This document shows, piece after piece, positions 50,507 to 60,373 of a DNA stretch of 64,000 bases (positions are counted from its first letter, which is position 1; the number at the start of each line of letters is the position of its first letter). The position numbers and the translations under genes are program-made. The stretch comes from JBCCGI01 sp039029355 (GTDB lineage: Bacteria; Planctomycetota; UBA1135; GCA-002686595), in assembly GCA_039029355.1 (NCBI GenBank), contig JBCCGI010000044.1:1-64000 (forward strand), in the 5' to 3' direction. The notes under the pieces are model-generated. The model saw only the letters and a program-made list of their open reading frames with translations. It was not told the DNA's origin and searched no databases.

Positions 50507-50638
50507 CGAAGCCGCGCATCCCGCGGCTTCGTAGCGGCGGGGTACACGTCGAGGTACCCCGCTTCGGCCGGCTCCGCAAACCGCCGGGCGCGGCACGGGT
50601 GGGTGCCATGTCGAACACATCGAGGGCGACGGTTTGCC
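50507..50638. repeat. Cluster of three inverted repeats
   Basis: Hairpin 1: 10-bp arms CGAAGCCGCG/CGCGGCTTCG (50507-50531). Hairpin 2: CGGGGTAC/GTACCCCG with an 8-nt loop (50538-50561). Hairpin 3: distant arms GCAAACCG/CGGTTTGC (about 50576-50638) enclosing GGCAC/GTGCC. Hairpin 1 may terminate the DUF1579 transcript without a T-run. Bases 50535-50557 repeat 49516-49538 exactly. Confidence 0.7.
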
Positions 50639-50668
50639 TCTGCTGTCGTTCCAAGCTGGCATGAAGCG

Positions 50669-51295
50669 ATGCCGAACCTGATCGGACACCTGGACAAGCG
50701 CGCGCAGCAGGAGCTGCTCGACGATCTCAACTATCTCAATCTAGGCGAGATGCGCGCCTTCTGTCGGGAGCATGGGATTCCGACGGCGATCTACATCGAG
50801 ACCGAGTCGGGAGAGCGGCGGCGCACGAAGGACACGGACCGCAAGTCGGTCGTGCTCGGTCGGGTGCGGAGCTACCTGAAGACCGGGCGGGTTCCAGCGG
50901 CCACGGTGTTCGGCGCTGCCGTCGTGGAGCTCAACGGATTGCCCGCGAAGCCGCGTCCGACGGACCGGCTCTACTACGGTTGCTACGACAAGAAGAACCC
51001 GGAGATGTTGGCGCTCCTGCGGCGTCTCACGGACGGCGCCTTCCGGAACGGCGCCGTCGCGCGCATCCTCGCACGAGAGTTCTGGACCGCCGGAGTGGCG
51101 CCGACCTTTGCCGAGTTCGCCCGGGCGTGGACCGCCGCAAGTGCGAAAGGGCTGGGGATCGCCGAGGGGGAGCATCCCGAGGCAGCGTTCCTGACCGACC
51201 GAGCCAAGGGGGAGGCCGGCGATGACTGGAAGCGCAAGCGCGCACGGATCGCGGCGCGGGCTCAGAAGGTCCTTGCGACGATTCCGCCTCGCTGA
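50669..51295 (+). CDS. Hypothetical protein with SAP-like N-terminus
   Basis: A protein of 208 aa. The N-terminal 45 residues (DLNYLNLGEMRAFCREHGIPTAIYI) resemble a SAP-type helix-loop-helix, a short DNA/RNA-binding motif. The rest is helical and basic (RRRTKDTDRKSVVLGRVRSYL, GDDWKRKRARIAARAQKVL) with a central segment LLRRLTDGAFRNGAVARILAREFW. It may bind nucleic acid; no enzyme motif is seen. ATG 50669 is chosen as the start of the conserved part; the upstream in-frame region is repeat sequence. Confidence 0.6.
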   Translation: MPNLIGHLDKRAQQELLDDLNYLNLGEMRAFCREHGIPTAIYIETESGERRRTKDTDRKSVVLGRVRSYLKTGRVPAATVFGAAVVELNGLPAKPRPTDRLYYGCYDKKNPEMLALLRRLTDGAFRNGAVARILAREFWTAGVAPTFAEFARAWTAASAKGLGIAEGEHPEAAFLTDRAKGEAGDDWKRKRARIAARAQKVLATIPPR

Positions 51296-51394
51296 CCGCT
51301 CTGCCGCCCGCGGAGCTCGGACCGGTCGCTCGTCGTGGACCCCGCGCCGCGAGCCGTCCGGAGGGGACCTCCGAGAGCGACCCACATCACGCCA

Positions 51395-52468
51395 CTAGTC
51401 CGCCCGCCGAGGGTCCTCGAGGTCGGCGCGGAACACGTGGGCCAGATCGGGGCGAAGGCGCAGGCCCACGCGTGCGCCGGGCTCGACGCGCTGCGCGACG
51501 TCGTGACGCACCTGAAGACGCGACGTGATCCCCGTGTCGTCCGCAAGGGTCACCGTCGTGAGCCGGTGGCCGCCGAGGATGCGCGTCTCATCGACACGCG
51601 CGTCCGTTGCGGGCGGACCCTGCGCGCAGAGCTCGAGGGCTTCGTGGCGGAGGAGAACCACGGCCTCGGTGCCGTCCGCCAGGCCGTTCGCCGGGAGAGG
51701 ACCGAGCGGTGTCGGGACCTCTGCGCCGGCAACGGAGGCACGCAGCCGGTTGACCTCGCCGAAGAACGAGGCCGCGAACGCGTCGACCGGGCGGAAGTAG
51801 AGCTCCTCGCCCGAGCCGTCCTGGACGAGCTCCCCCTTGCGCATCAAGGCGATGCGGTTGCCCAGCTGCATGGCCTCTTCGCCGTCGTGGGTCACGAGCA
51901 GCGTGGCCGTGCCGTTCGAGCGCAGAATCGCGCGCGTCTCCTCGCGCACGCGGTAGCGCGTCGCCGCGTCGAGGCCCGAGAAGGGCTCGTCCATGAGCAG
52001 TGCCTTGGGGCGCGGGGCAAGCGCCCGTGCCAGGGCGACGCGCTGCTGCTCCCCGCCGGAGAGGCTGCTCGGGAAGCGCCGGCCGAACGATGAGAGGCCC
52101 ACCAGACGCAGGGTCTCGTCGACGCGGGCGCTGCGCGCGGCGACCGGCAGATGCGTCAGGCCGAAGGCCACGTTGGACGCCACGTCGAGGTGTGGGAAGA
52201 GGGCGTAGTCCTGGAAGACAAGACCGACGTCGCGAGCCTCGGGAGGCTGGTGGACCCGTTGGTCGGCGACGACGGCACCGGCGACTTCGATCACGCCGCT
52301 CGCAAGTCGTTCGAGGCCCGCCGCCAGCCGAAGGAGCGTCGTCTTGCCGCAGCCCGACGGCCCCACAAGACAGACGATCTCACCGGCCTCCACCTGCAGG
52401 TCGACCCCGCGGATGGTCGGGGCTCCGCCGTACGCGTGCACGACGTTCTGGAGCCGCAGCACGCTCAT
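51395..52468 (-). CDS. fbpC: Fe(III) ABC transporter ATP-binding protein
   Basis: A protein of 357 aa with a full ABC ATPase: Walker A GPSGCGKTTLLR (about 37-48), Q-loop VFQDYALFPH, signature LSGGEQQRVALARAL, Walker B ALLMDEPFSGLDA and switch His LVTHDGEEAM. A C-terminal TOBE-like domain (about 240-350) matches the FbpC/PotA subgroup. It hydrolyses ATP to drive import through the fused permease, whose 3' end overlaps its start by four bases. Last gene of the fbpABC operon behind the palindrome at 55238. Confidence 0.9.
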   Translation of the reverse strand: MSVLRLQNVVHAYGGAPTIRGVDLQVEAGEIVCLVGPSGCGKTTLLRLAAGLERLASGVIEVAGAVVADQRVHQPPEARDVGLVFQDYALFPHLDVASNVAFGLTHLPVAARSARVDETLRLVGLSSFGRRFPSSLSGGEQQRVALARALAPRPKALLMDEPFSGLDAATRYRVREETRAILRSNGTATLLVTHDGEEAMQLGNRIALMRKGELVQDGSGEELYFRPVDAFAASFFGEVNRLRASVAGAEVPTPLGPLPANGLADGTEAVVLLRHEALELCAQGPPATDARVDETRILGGHRLTTVTLADDTGITSRLQVRHDVAQRVEPGARVGLRLRPDLAHVFRADLEDPRRAD

Positions 52469-54021
52469 GGCGCGAGCTGATCGCCGGTCCGCGCGCGGTC
52501 GATGGCGCGGCTCAGGAGGATCACCGGCCCGAGGCCGACCGCGACGATCAGCAGAGCGGGGAAGGCGGATTGGGCCAGGCGTTCGTCCGAGGCGTAGTGG
52601 TGCACGCGGACCGCGAGGGTATCGAAGTCAAAGGGCCGCATGATCATCGTCGCGGGAAGCTCCTTCATCACGTCGACGAACACCAGCAGCGAGGCGGTCA
52701 GGATGCTGCCGCGCAAGAGCGGCGCGTGGATCCTGCGCAGCACGCCACCAGGCGTAGCGCCCAGGGTCCGCGCGGCCTCGTCCATCGTCGGGGCCACTTT
52801 CTGGAGGCCCGCCTCGAGCGTCTGGACGGACACCGCGCTGAAGCGCACGGAGTAGGCGTAGACGAGCGCGGCGATGGTGCCCCCCGCGAAGAGCCCCGTC
52901 AGGCGCGTGAGCCCGCTCAAGGTGACGAGTACTCCGACGGCGACGACGGAGCCGGGCACGGCGTACCCCAGTGAGACGATGCGCGCGCCGAACCGCACCC
53001 ACCGACCGCGATCGATGCGCGCGCCGTAGGCGAGGATCAGGCCGAGGAGCGCCACCAGCGCCGCCGTCACCAACGCCAGCGTGAGCGTGTTGCGCACCAG
53101 CGTGAGGACGTCGTTCGACCCCAAGGTGTGGTCGGCTCCGCGAGCCAGCCTGAAGAGCACCGCCGCCGGCAGCCCGAAGCCGCCGATCACCGGAACGGCG
53201 CAGGCCGTTGCGGCCGCGGCGCCGCGCCATCCCGCAAGTCTCGGCGAGCGCGCCGCGCGGTGGCGGTTCGTCGTCGGATCGTAGCGCGCCTTCCCGCGCC
53301 CGAGGCGCTCGAGGGACAGGAGCACGAGCACGAAGAGCACCAGCACCGCCGCGAGCTGTGAGGCGGCCTCAGGCGAGGCCAGCGCGGTCCAGGTGCGATA
53401 GATGCCGGTGGTGAACGTGTCGACCGCGAAGTAGTCGACGGCGCCGTACTCGGCCAGGGTCTCCATCAGGGCCAGCGACGCACCCGCCGCGATCCCCGGC
53501 CGGGCCAAGGGCAGCGCCACCGAGAAGAACGAGCGCCACGGCCCACGGCCGAGCGTGCGGCTGACCTCCAGTACGCACTGCGACTGCTCGAGGAAGGCGA
53601 CTCGCGCGAGCATGTAGACGTAGGGGTAGAGCACGAGCGAGAACGTCGCGACCGCTCCGCCGAGCGAGCGGATCTCGGGGAACCAGTAGTCCCCCCGGCT
53701 CCACCCGCAGCTCTCTCGCAGCCACGTCTGCACCGGACCGCTGAACTGCAGGAGGTCGGTGTACGTGTACGCCATCAGGTACGTCGGCATGGCCAGCGGC
53801 AGGAGGAGCATCCAGGAGAGGACGCGCCGACCCGGGAACGTGTACATGGTCACGATCCACGCCGCAGCGACGCCGATCACGGTGGTCCCCACCAAGACGC
53901 CGACGAGCAGGCCCAGCGTGTTGAGCAGATAGTCCGCGAGGACGGTCTCGACGAGGTGCTCCCACACGCCTTCGGACTCGGCGGTAACTCGCGCTAGCAC
54001 CACAAGCACCGGTAGCGCCAC
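52465..54021 (-). CDS. fbpB: Fe(III) ABC transporter permease, fused two-domain
   Basis: A permease of 518 aa with about twelve hydrophobic spans forming two MetI-like halves. EAA-type loops are seen in each: EVSRTLGRGPWRSFFSVALPLARPGIAAG (about 180-208) and EAARTLGATPGGVLRRIHAPLLRGSIL (about 430-456). This duplicated arrangement is typical of SfuB/FbpB iron permeases. GTG 54021 is the first permitted start in frame but falls inside the first hydrophobic segment, so translation may begin slightly upstream from a rarer codon, close to the fbpA stop. Confidence 0.9.
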   Translation of the reverse strand: MALPVLVVLARVTAESEGVWEHLVETVLADYLLNTLGLLVGVLVGTTVIGVAAAWIVTMYTFPGRRVLSWMLLLPLAMPTYLMAYTYTDLLQFSGPVQTWLRESCGWSRGDYWFPEIRSLGGAVATFSLVLYPYVYMLARVAFLEQSQCVLEVSRTLGRGPWRSFFSVALPLARPGIAAGASLALMETLAEYGAVDYFAVDTFTTGIYRTWTALASPEAASQLAAVLVLFVLVLLSLERLGRGKARYDPTTNRHRAARSPRLAGWRGAAAATACAVPVIGGFGLPAAVLFRLARGADHTLGSNDVLTLVRNTLTLALVTAALVALLGLILAYGARIDRGRWVRFGARIVSLGYAVPGSVVAVGVLVTLSGLTRLTGLFAGGTIAALVYAYSVRFSAVSVQTLEAGLQKVAPTMDEAARTLGATPGGVLRRIHAPLLRGSILTASLLVFVDVMKELPATMIMRPFDFDTLAVRVHHYASDERLAQSAFPALLIVAVGLGPVILLSRAIDRARTGDQLAP

Positions 54022-54133
54022 GACGCCCGCCAGGACGAGCGCCAGGGCCGCCCAGGGCGTCGGCCACCCGGAGGGTCTTGCTGCGGAGGGGAGAGCCGTC
54101 GGTCGTGCTCCTACGCGGTCGTCGCCGTTCGGA

Positions 54134-55162
54134 TCAGCGCCAGCCGACGCGGTCCATCAAGCGCAGGGCCTCGCCGGTCCGCCGGCCGAAGTCCTCGACG
54201 GAGATCGTCTTGTCGAAGCGGTTCTCCAGCCACGGCTTCAGCACCGGATCGGCCTCGACCGTGGCAACCACGGGGAACTCGTTGTTTCCGCCGGCGAAGA
54301 TCGCCTGGGCCTCGTCGCTCGCGAGGAACTCGATGAAGCGCTGGGCGGCCTCGCGGTTCTTGCTGACCTTGAGCACGCCGGCGCCACTGATGTTGACGTG
54401 CGTACCGCGGTCCTCTTGGTTGGGGAAGAAGATGCCGACCTTGCTGACCACGTCCTTGTCCTCGGGGGAGTCGGACTTGAGCAGCCGCGCGTAGTAGTAG
54501 CTGTTGCCCACCGCGACGTCGCCCTCGCCGGCCGCGACGGCGCGGATCTGATCCGTGTCGCCGCCCTGGGGCTTGCGGGCCATGTTGGCGACCAGGCCGC
54601 GCGCCCAGCTCTCGGCCTTCTCCTCGCCGTGGTGGGCGATCAGCGACCCGACGAGTGACTGGTTGTACACGTTGGAGGAGGAGCGGATCAGGACACGACC
54701 CTTCCACTTCGGGTCGGCCAGCGCCTCGTACGTGGAGAGCTCTTCGGGCTTGACCTTCTCGCGGTCGTAGAAGATGCAGCGCGCTCGCATCGAGAGTCCG
54801 AACCACCGGCCCTCGGCCTGGCGCAGGTGCGCGGGGATGCGCTTCTCCAGGACCTCGGAGTCCACCGATTGGAAGAGCCCGGCCTCGTCGGCGGCCCAGA
54901 GGTTGCCGGCGTCGACGGTCACGAAGACGTCGCCGGGCGCGTTCCTGTCCTTGAGGCGGGCCAGGATCGCGTTGCCCTTGTCCTCGGCTAGCTTGACCCG
55001 GATGCCGCTCTCCTTTTCGAAGGCGTCGTAGATGAGCTTGTCCGAGTCGTAGTGACGGGCGGAGTAGACGATGATCTCCGTCTCAGGCTGCGATGGCACC
55101 GCGGGCGTGAGAGAGACGAGCGAAGCGAGGATCGGAGCGAGGATCGGAGCGGCGTGGAACAT
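54134..55162 (-). CDS. fbpA: Fe(III)-binding periplasmic protein
   Basis: A protein of 342 aa with a signal peptide (ILAPILASLVSLTPAVPS). The FbpA/FutA pattern is clear: IIVYSARHYDSDKLIYDAFEKESGI (His and Tyr ligands), GDVFVTVDAGNLW, the paired tyrosines in VGNSYYYARLL that bind Fe(III), and GAGVLKVSKNREAAQRFIEFLASDEAQ. It captures ferric iron and delivers it to FbpB. The 17-bp palindrome at 55238 lies 76 bp upstream, consistent with iron repression. First gene of fbpABC. Confidence 0.93.
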   Translation of the reverse strand: MFHAAPILAPILASLVSLTPAVPSQPETEIIVYSARHYDSDKLIYDAFEKESGIRVKLAEDKGNAILARLKDRNAPGDVFVTVDAGNLWAADEAGLFQSVDSEVLEKRIPAHLRQAEGRWFGLSMRARCIFYDREKVKPEELSTYEALADPKWKGRVLIRSSSNVYNQSLVGSLIAHHGEEKAESWARGLVANMARKPQGGDTDQIRAVAAGEGDVAVGNSYYYARLLKSDSPEDKDVVSKVGIFFPNQEDRGTHVNISGAGVLKVSKNREAAQRFIEFLASDEAQAIFAGGNNEFPVVATVEADPVLKPWLENRFDKTISVEDFGRRTGEALRLMDRVGWR

Positions 55163-55237
55163 GGTGGACTTGGCTGAGGCGGTGGGGGGCGGACGTCATG
55201 CCGTAGGCGTCGCGGTGCATTCGGATCGGGCCCTTAG

Positions 55238-55254
55238 TTGAGATTCAGTCTCAA
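55238..55254. promoter_or_regulatory. Fur-like palindromic operator, site 2
   Basis: TTGAGATTCAGTCTCAA, 8-1-8 with one mismatch, differing at two positions from the site at 29662. Its placement before a Fe(III) transporter supports an iron regulator as the binder. Confidence 0.78.
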
Positions 55255-55413
55255 TAATGTGGTGGGGTTTGGCAAGGGCGAGTCGTGGGGGGGCGGGCTG
55301 TCCGGAGGACGGGCAGAGCCCTTCGACCCCGGCGACTGCACAGGGCGCGGGCGTTCCACAGCGCGCGCCGCGCACGCCTGAGGGGCGGTTTGGGACCTCC
55401 GGCGCTCTTGCTG

Positions 55414-55442
55414 TTGACATATTTGCGCAAATGGGCAATAGT
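55414..55442 (+). promoter_or_regulatory. ArsR promoter with overlapping palindromic operator
   Basis: A consensus -35 TTGACA (55414-55419) and a weaker -10 (AATAGT, 55437-55442) at 17-bp spacing flank the perfect palindrome ATTTGCGCAAAT (55421-55432). An ArsR-family repressor bound there would block RNA polymerase. The start point would fall at or near the ATG at 55449, giving a leaderless transcript. Confidence 0.7.
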
Positions 55443-55448
55443 CGGTGC

Positions 55449-55736
55449 ATGAGCGCGTTCGACCAACAGGAGCTGGCGGATCTGTTGAAGGCCCTGGGCG
55501 AGTACAACCGCCTGTCGCTGGTCTACGAGCTCTGCGAGTGCAAGAAGCCTCAGAACGCCATGTGCCTGTGCAAGTGCTGCAGCGTGGACTCCTCGGTCGC
55601 GTCACGCCATCTGAAGGTCCTGGCCCAGGAGGGGATCGTCAAGATGGAGAAGCGGGGTCGAGAGCGAATGTACTCACTGAATCGGGCCGAAGTCGCCAAG
55701 CGGCTGAGATCGCTGGCGGATCAGATCGAGGGCTAG
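55449..55736 (+). CDS. Cysteine-rich ArsR/SmtB-family metal-sensing repressor
   Basis: A protein of 95 aa. Winged-helix core: DLLKALGEYNRLSLVYELCECK, SVDSSVASRHLKVLAQEGIVKMEKRGRERMYSLN. Between helices lies a cysteine-rich insert CECKKPQNAMCLCKCC with seven Cys, so metal sensing (soft metals such as Cu(I), Cd, Zn, or arsenite) is likely. A further start at 55431 would lie inside the operator, so 55449 is preferred. It is followed 29 bp later by a metallothionein-like peptide gene, the probable target. Confidence 0.85.
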   Translation: MSAFDQQELADLLKALGEYNRLSLVYELCECKKPQNAMCLCKCCSVDSSVASRHLKVLAQEGIVKMEKRGRERMYSLNRAEVAKRLRSLADQIEG

Positions 55737-55765
55737 CCCCAAACCCATCCACAAGGAGCTTTCCG

Positions 55766-55858
55766 ATGTCCGGCAAGAAGTGCTCATGCGACTGCAAGAC
55801 CAAGCGCTGCTGCGAGGAGAAGACCTGCGAGTGCTGCAAGACTGACTGCTGCTGCTAG
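55766..55858 (+). CDS. Metallothionein-like 30-residue cysteine-rich peptide
   Basis: The peptide MSGKKCSCDCKTKRCCEEKT followed by CECCKTDCCC has 11 Cys in 30 residues, in CxC and CC(C) clusters separated by Lys, Asp and Glu and without aromatic residues, as in metal-thiolate proteins. AAGGAG stands 8-9 nt before the ATG. It is the second gene of the ArsR unit and is followed by a strong terminator. It probably buffers soft metal ions; no close known family is recognised. It is too short for normal ORF cut-offs. Confidence 0.82.
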   Translation: MSGKKCSCDCKTKRCCEEKTCECCKTDCCC

Positions 55859-55910
55859 TCAGGTCGCTTCGATCGCGAGTGGATCGAACCGACATCGGTC
55901 CACCCACACG

Positions 55911-55944
55911 AGGCCGGGAGCCGCGAGGCTGCCGGCCTTGTTTC
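55911..55944 (+). terminator. Terminator of the ArsR-metallothionein unit
   Basis: Outer stem AGGCCGG/CCGGCCT and inner stem AGCC/GGCT, followed by the T-rich stretch TTGTTTCGTTTC, 53 nt after the peptide stop. Confidence 0.75.
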
Positions 55945-56182
55945 GTTTCGGCTGCGACCCTGAGCGGGAGGACTGCGTGGCGACTTGGGGCGACGCCAAC
56001 GTGCCGGCCTTCCGCAGCGACTTCGACGGCGAGACGCGCATGATGAAGGGCGGGCCTTCGGCGGCATGCCCGCCGGGAACGACCTCAAAGATGATCGCGA
56101 ACGCGCACACCCGCGCGCCGGCTCCGGTGCGGCGCACCTCTGCCCCCGGGTCACGAACGAAGCCCGCGTAGCCCGCGGTCTC
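55938..56182 (+). pseudogene. DUF1579 gene remnant
   Basis: FGCDPEREDCVATWGDAN and FRSDFDGETRMMKG align with LGYDPEQKEYVSTWIDTM and FRGNFEGDTLVMKG of the intact gene at 49981. After a frameshift the DNA still matches its 3' end (ATGCCCGCCGGGAACGA and CACACCCGCGCG) and the following hairpin (CGAAGCCCGCG...CGCGG, 56156-56182). The N-terminal half is absent. A decayed duplicate in the same orientation. Confidence 0.8.
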
Positions 56183-56188
56183 GATCGC

Positions 56189-58036
<1,848 letters not shown>

Positions 58037-58204
58037 TGGACCAGGGGGGGACTCGTCCTTCTCGTCTCGGCTCCGAGAAAACTGTGGGGGAAACCGCTAC
58101 CTCGAGATCAGGGCGCGCCGGAGCAGCCGGCGCGCTCCGCCGCGCGTCCCAGGTCCGGTGCCGTTTCCCGGACGCGGCACCGCGGCGAGCGGCCCCGCCC
58201 CGCC

Positions 58205-60373
58205 TCAGGACCCGCCCAGATGCCGGTCGAAGTGCGCGATCAGCTTGCCGAAGAGGTAGCGCGCATAGTGCGGCGGCCCGGACCACCCGTGGGTGCCGGC
58301 GGGGGCGAAGGCGAAGTCGAAGTCCTTCCCGGCCAGCATCAGCTCCTCGGCGAGGTCGACCACCGTCTTGAAGGGCACGACCTGGTCCTGCATGCCGTGG
58401 ATGAGCAGGAGGTGGTCCTCCAGGTTGCCCGCGTACTGCGCGGCGCCGCGGAGGAAGGCCTCGGGGTGGGTCTCGGGGCGGCGGACGATGGCCACGTCGT
58501 CCCCGCCGAAGAAGTGCGGGTCCACGGCCGAAGCGCAGGCGACCCCGGCCCGGAACAGCCCCGGCTTCTTGAGCAGCGAGTAGAGCGTCAGCGTCCCGCC
58601 GTAGCTGCTGCCCCAGATCCCAAGGCGGTCGGGATCGACGTGGGGCAGGGTCTTGACGTAGTCCACCGCGCTCTCGAGGTCGTCCAGGTCCCTGCCCGCG
58701 AAGTCCACGAGGAACTCCTCGCGGAAGGCGCGGCCGTAGCCCGTGCTGCCGCGGACGTCGACCTGCACGACGACATAGCCGCGGTCGACGAGCAGCTGCT
58801 GGATCAGCGCCCAGCGCCCCGCCCAGCGGTTGCGCACGGTGTTGGAGTACACCGGCCCGAAGACCACCGGATAGCGACGGCCCGGCTCGAGCTCGCGCGG
58901 CTCGAGGATGCGCGCGTGGATCGTGTAGCCGTCGATGCGGCTGGGGAACGAGGCGTAGCGCGCGCGGGCCCATTCGCGGTCCGCGAACTCCGCGGGCGGC
59001 GAGGCGGTGATGCGCTCCTCGCCCGCCGCGCCGTCGCCGGACACCAGCCGTAGCTCGGTCGGCGTCGTGTCGGAGCTGTGGAGCAGCGCCACCCGCGATC
59101 CGTCGGGCGACGGCGTGGGCGCGTGCTGCCCGGGCAGGCGCGTGACGCGCGTCGGCGGCCCGCCGCCGGCGGACAGCCGATAGACGTGCCGCTCGTAGGC
59201 GCTCGGCTGGTTCGCCTGGTAGTAGACGGCTCCGCCGCGCGCGACAAACGGCCCGGCCGTCACGTCGTACGCCGGCGGGGTGAGCAGCCGCGGCTCGTCC
59301 GAACCCGGCGCCAGGAGCCACAGGCCGTACCGATCCCCGCGGTCGCTGACGAAGAGCACGCCCTCGCCGTCCGCATGCCAGGCCGAGCCGATCGAGGTGT
59401 AGATGCGCGACTCGCGGCGGTCGTGCCACAGCTGGCGCAGCTCGCCGGTGCCGGCGTCCAGGACGTGCAGCCAGCGCTCGACCGCCGTGTCGGACTCGCG
59501 GTCCACGAGGAGCCGGCCGTCCGGCGACCAGGAGAAGTCGACCACGCGCACCTCGGTGGGGGCGGGCAGGTCGAGCAGGCTGAGCTCGCCCGTGTCGAGC
59601 GAGTACAGCCCGACGCGTCGCGCCTCGTTGGCGTCGCCCGGATAGCCGCGGCGGACGGGGTTGGGGTCGGTCTCCTCGCCCAGGTAGTGCGGGAAGGGCA
59701 CGGCGGGCAGATGGCGCCGGTCCACGTGGTGCACGGCGATCGTGCGGCCGTCCGGCGACCAGGCGTAGGCCGGACCGCCCCAGATGTACGGGCCGATCTC
59801 GACGTCGGGCCGCCGGTAGCGCCCCAGCGGCACCTTCGAGAGCGGCGCGACGCCGACCTGCGTGGCGCGTTGCGCCGCGCCGGTGGCGGCGTCGACCAGC
59901 CACAGGTCGCCCGCCTGCAGGAACGACAGGTGACGCCCGTCCGGCGACACGGCCAGCCGCGAGCGACGCGGACCGCCCGAGGCGAGGGCCACCGACCCGC
60001 CGCCGAGATCCGCGCGCCACAGCTCGCCGCCGCGCAGGTACACCAGCGCATCCGAGGCGGGCATCCAGGCCAGCTCGTGGACGCCGGCCGCGTCCTCCGC
60101 TCCGACCGTCAGCCGCCGCAGCCCGCCGCCGTCGGCGTCGACCAGCCACACCTCGCGCCGCGGGAGGCCGGCGTCGTTCCACAGGAACGCCAGCCGGCGG
60201 CCGTCGGGCGACCAGGCGGGCGCGGCCGGCGCGGTGCCGGCCGGCGCCGGCTGGGCGAGCATGCGCTCGAGCGTCAGCGCGTCTTCCCGCCGGCCCGCGC
60301 TCGACGATTCGCGCGAGGAGGCGCAGCCCAGGGCGAGGGCGGCCACGAGGAGGCAGCGAACGAAGTGGCTCAT
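58205..60373 (-). CDS. S9-family prolyl oligopeptidase (DPP-IV-like) lipoprotein
   Basis: A protein of 722 aa. Lipoprotein signal VRCLLVAALALGCASS. The N-terminal half is a WD40/TolB-like propeller (AWSPDGRRLAFLW, VSPDGRHLSFLQ, AWSPDGRTIAVHH). The C-terminal alpha/beta-hydrolase domain has IWGSSYGGTLTLYSL with the catalytic Ser (about 590), LLIHGMQDQVVPF with the Asp, and AGTHGWSG with the His. It is expected to remove dipeptides or cut short peptides in the periplasm. Its ATG overlaps the stop of the DUF885 gene (ATGA), so the two are coupled. Confidence 0.92.
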   Translation of the reverse strand: MSHFVRCLLVAALALGCASSRESSSAGRREDALTLERMLAQPAPAGTAPAAPAWSPDGRRLAFLWNDAGLPRREVWLVDADGGGLRRLTVGAEDAAGVHELAWMPASDALVYLRGGELWRADLGGGSVALASGGPRRSRLAVSPDGRHLSFLQAGDLWLVDAATGAAQRATQVGVAPLSKVPLGRYRRPDVEIGPYIWGGPAYAWSPDGRTIAVHHVDRRHLPAVPFPHYLGEETDPNPVRRGYPGDANEARRVGLYSLDTGELSLLDLPAPTEVRVVDFSWSPDGRLLVDRESDTAVERWLHVLDAGTGELRQLWHDRRESRIYTSIGSAWHADGEGVLFVSDRGDRYGLWLLAPGSDEPRLLTPPAYDVTAGPFVARGGAVYYQANQPSAYERHVYRLSAGGGPPTRVTRLPGQHAPTPSPDGSRVALLHSSDTTPTELRLVSGDGAAGEERITASPPAEFADREWARARYASFPSRIDGYTIHARILEPRELEPGRRYPVVFGPVYSNTVRNRWAGRWALIQQLLVDRGYVVVQVDVRGSTGYGRAFREEFLVDFAGRDLDDLESAVDYVKTLPHVDPDRLGIWGSSYGGTLTLYSLLKKPGLFRAGVACASAVDPHFFGGDDVAIVRRPETHPEAFLRGAAQYAGNLEDHLLLIHGMQDQVVPFKTVVDLAEELMLAGKDFDFAFAPAGTHGWSGPPHYARYLFGKLIAHFDRHLGGS

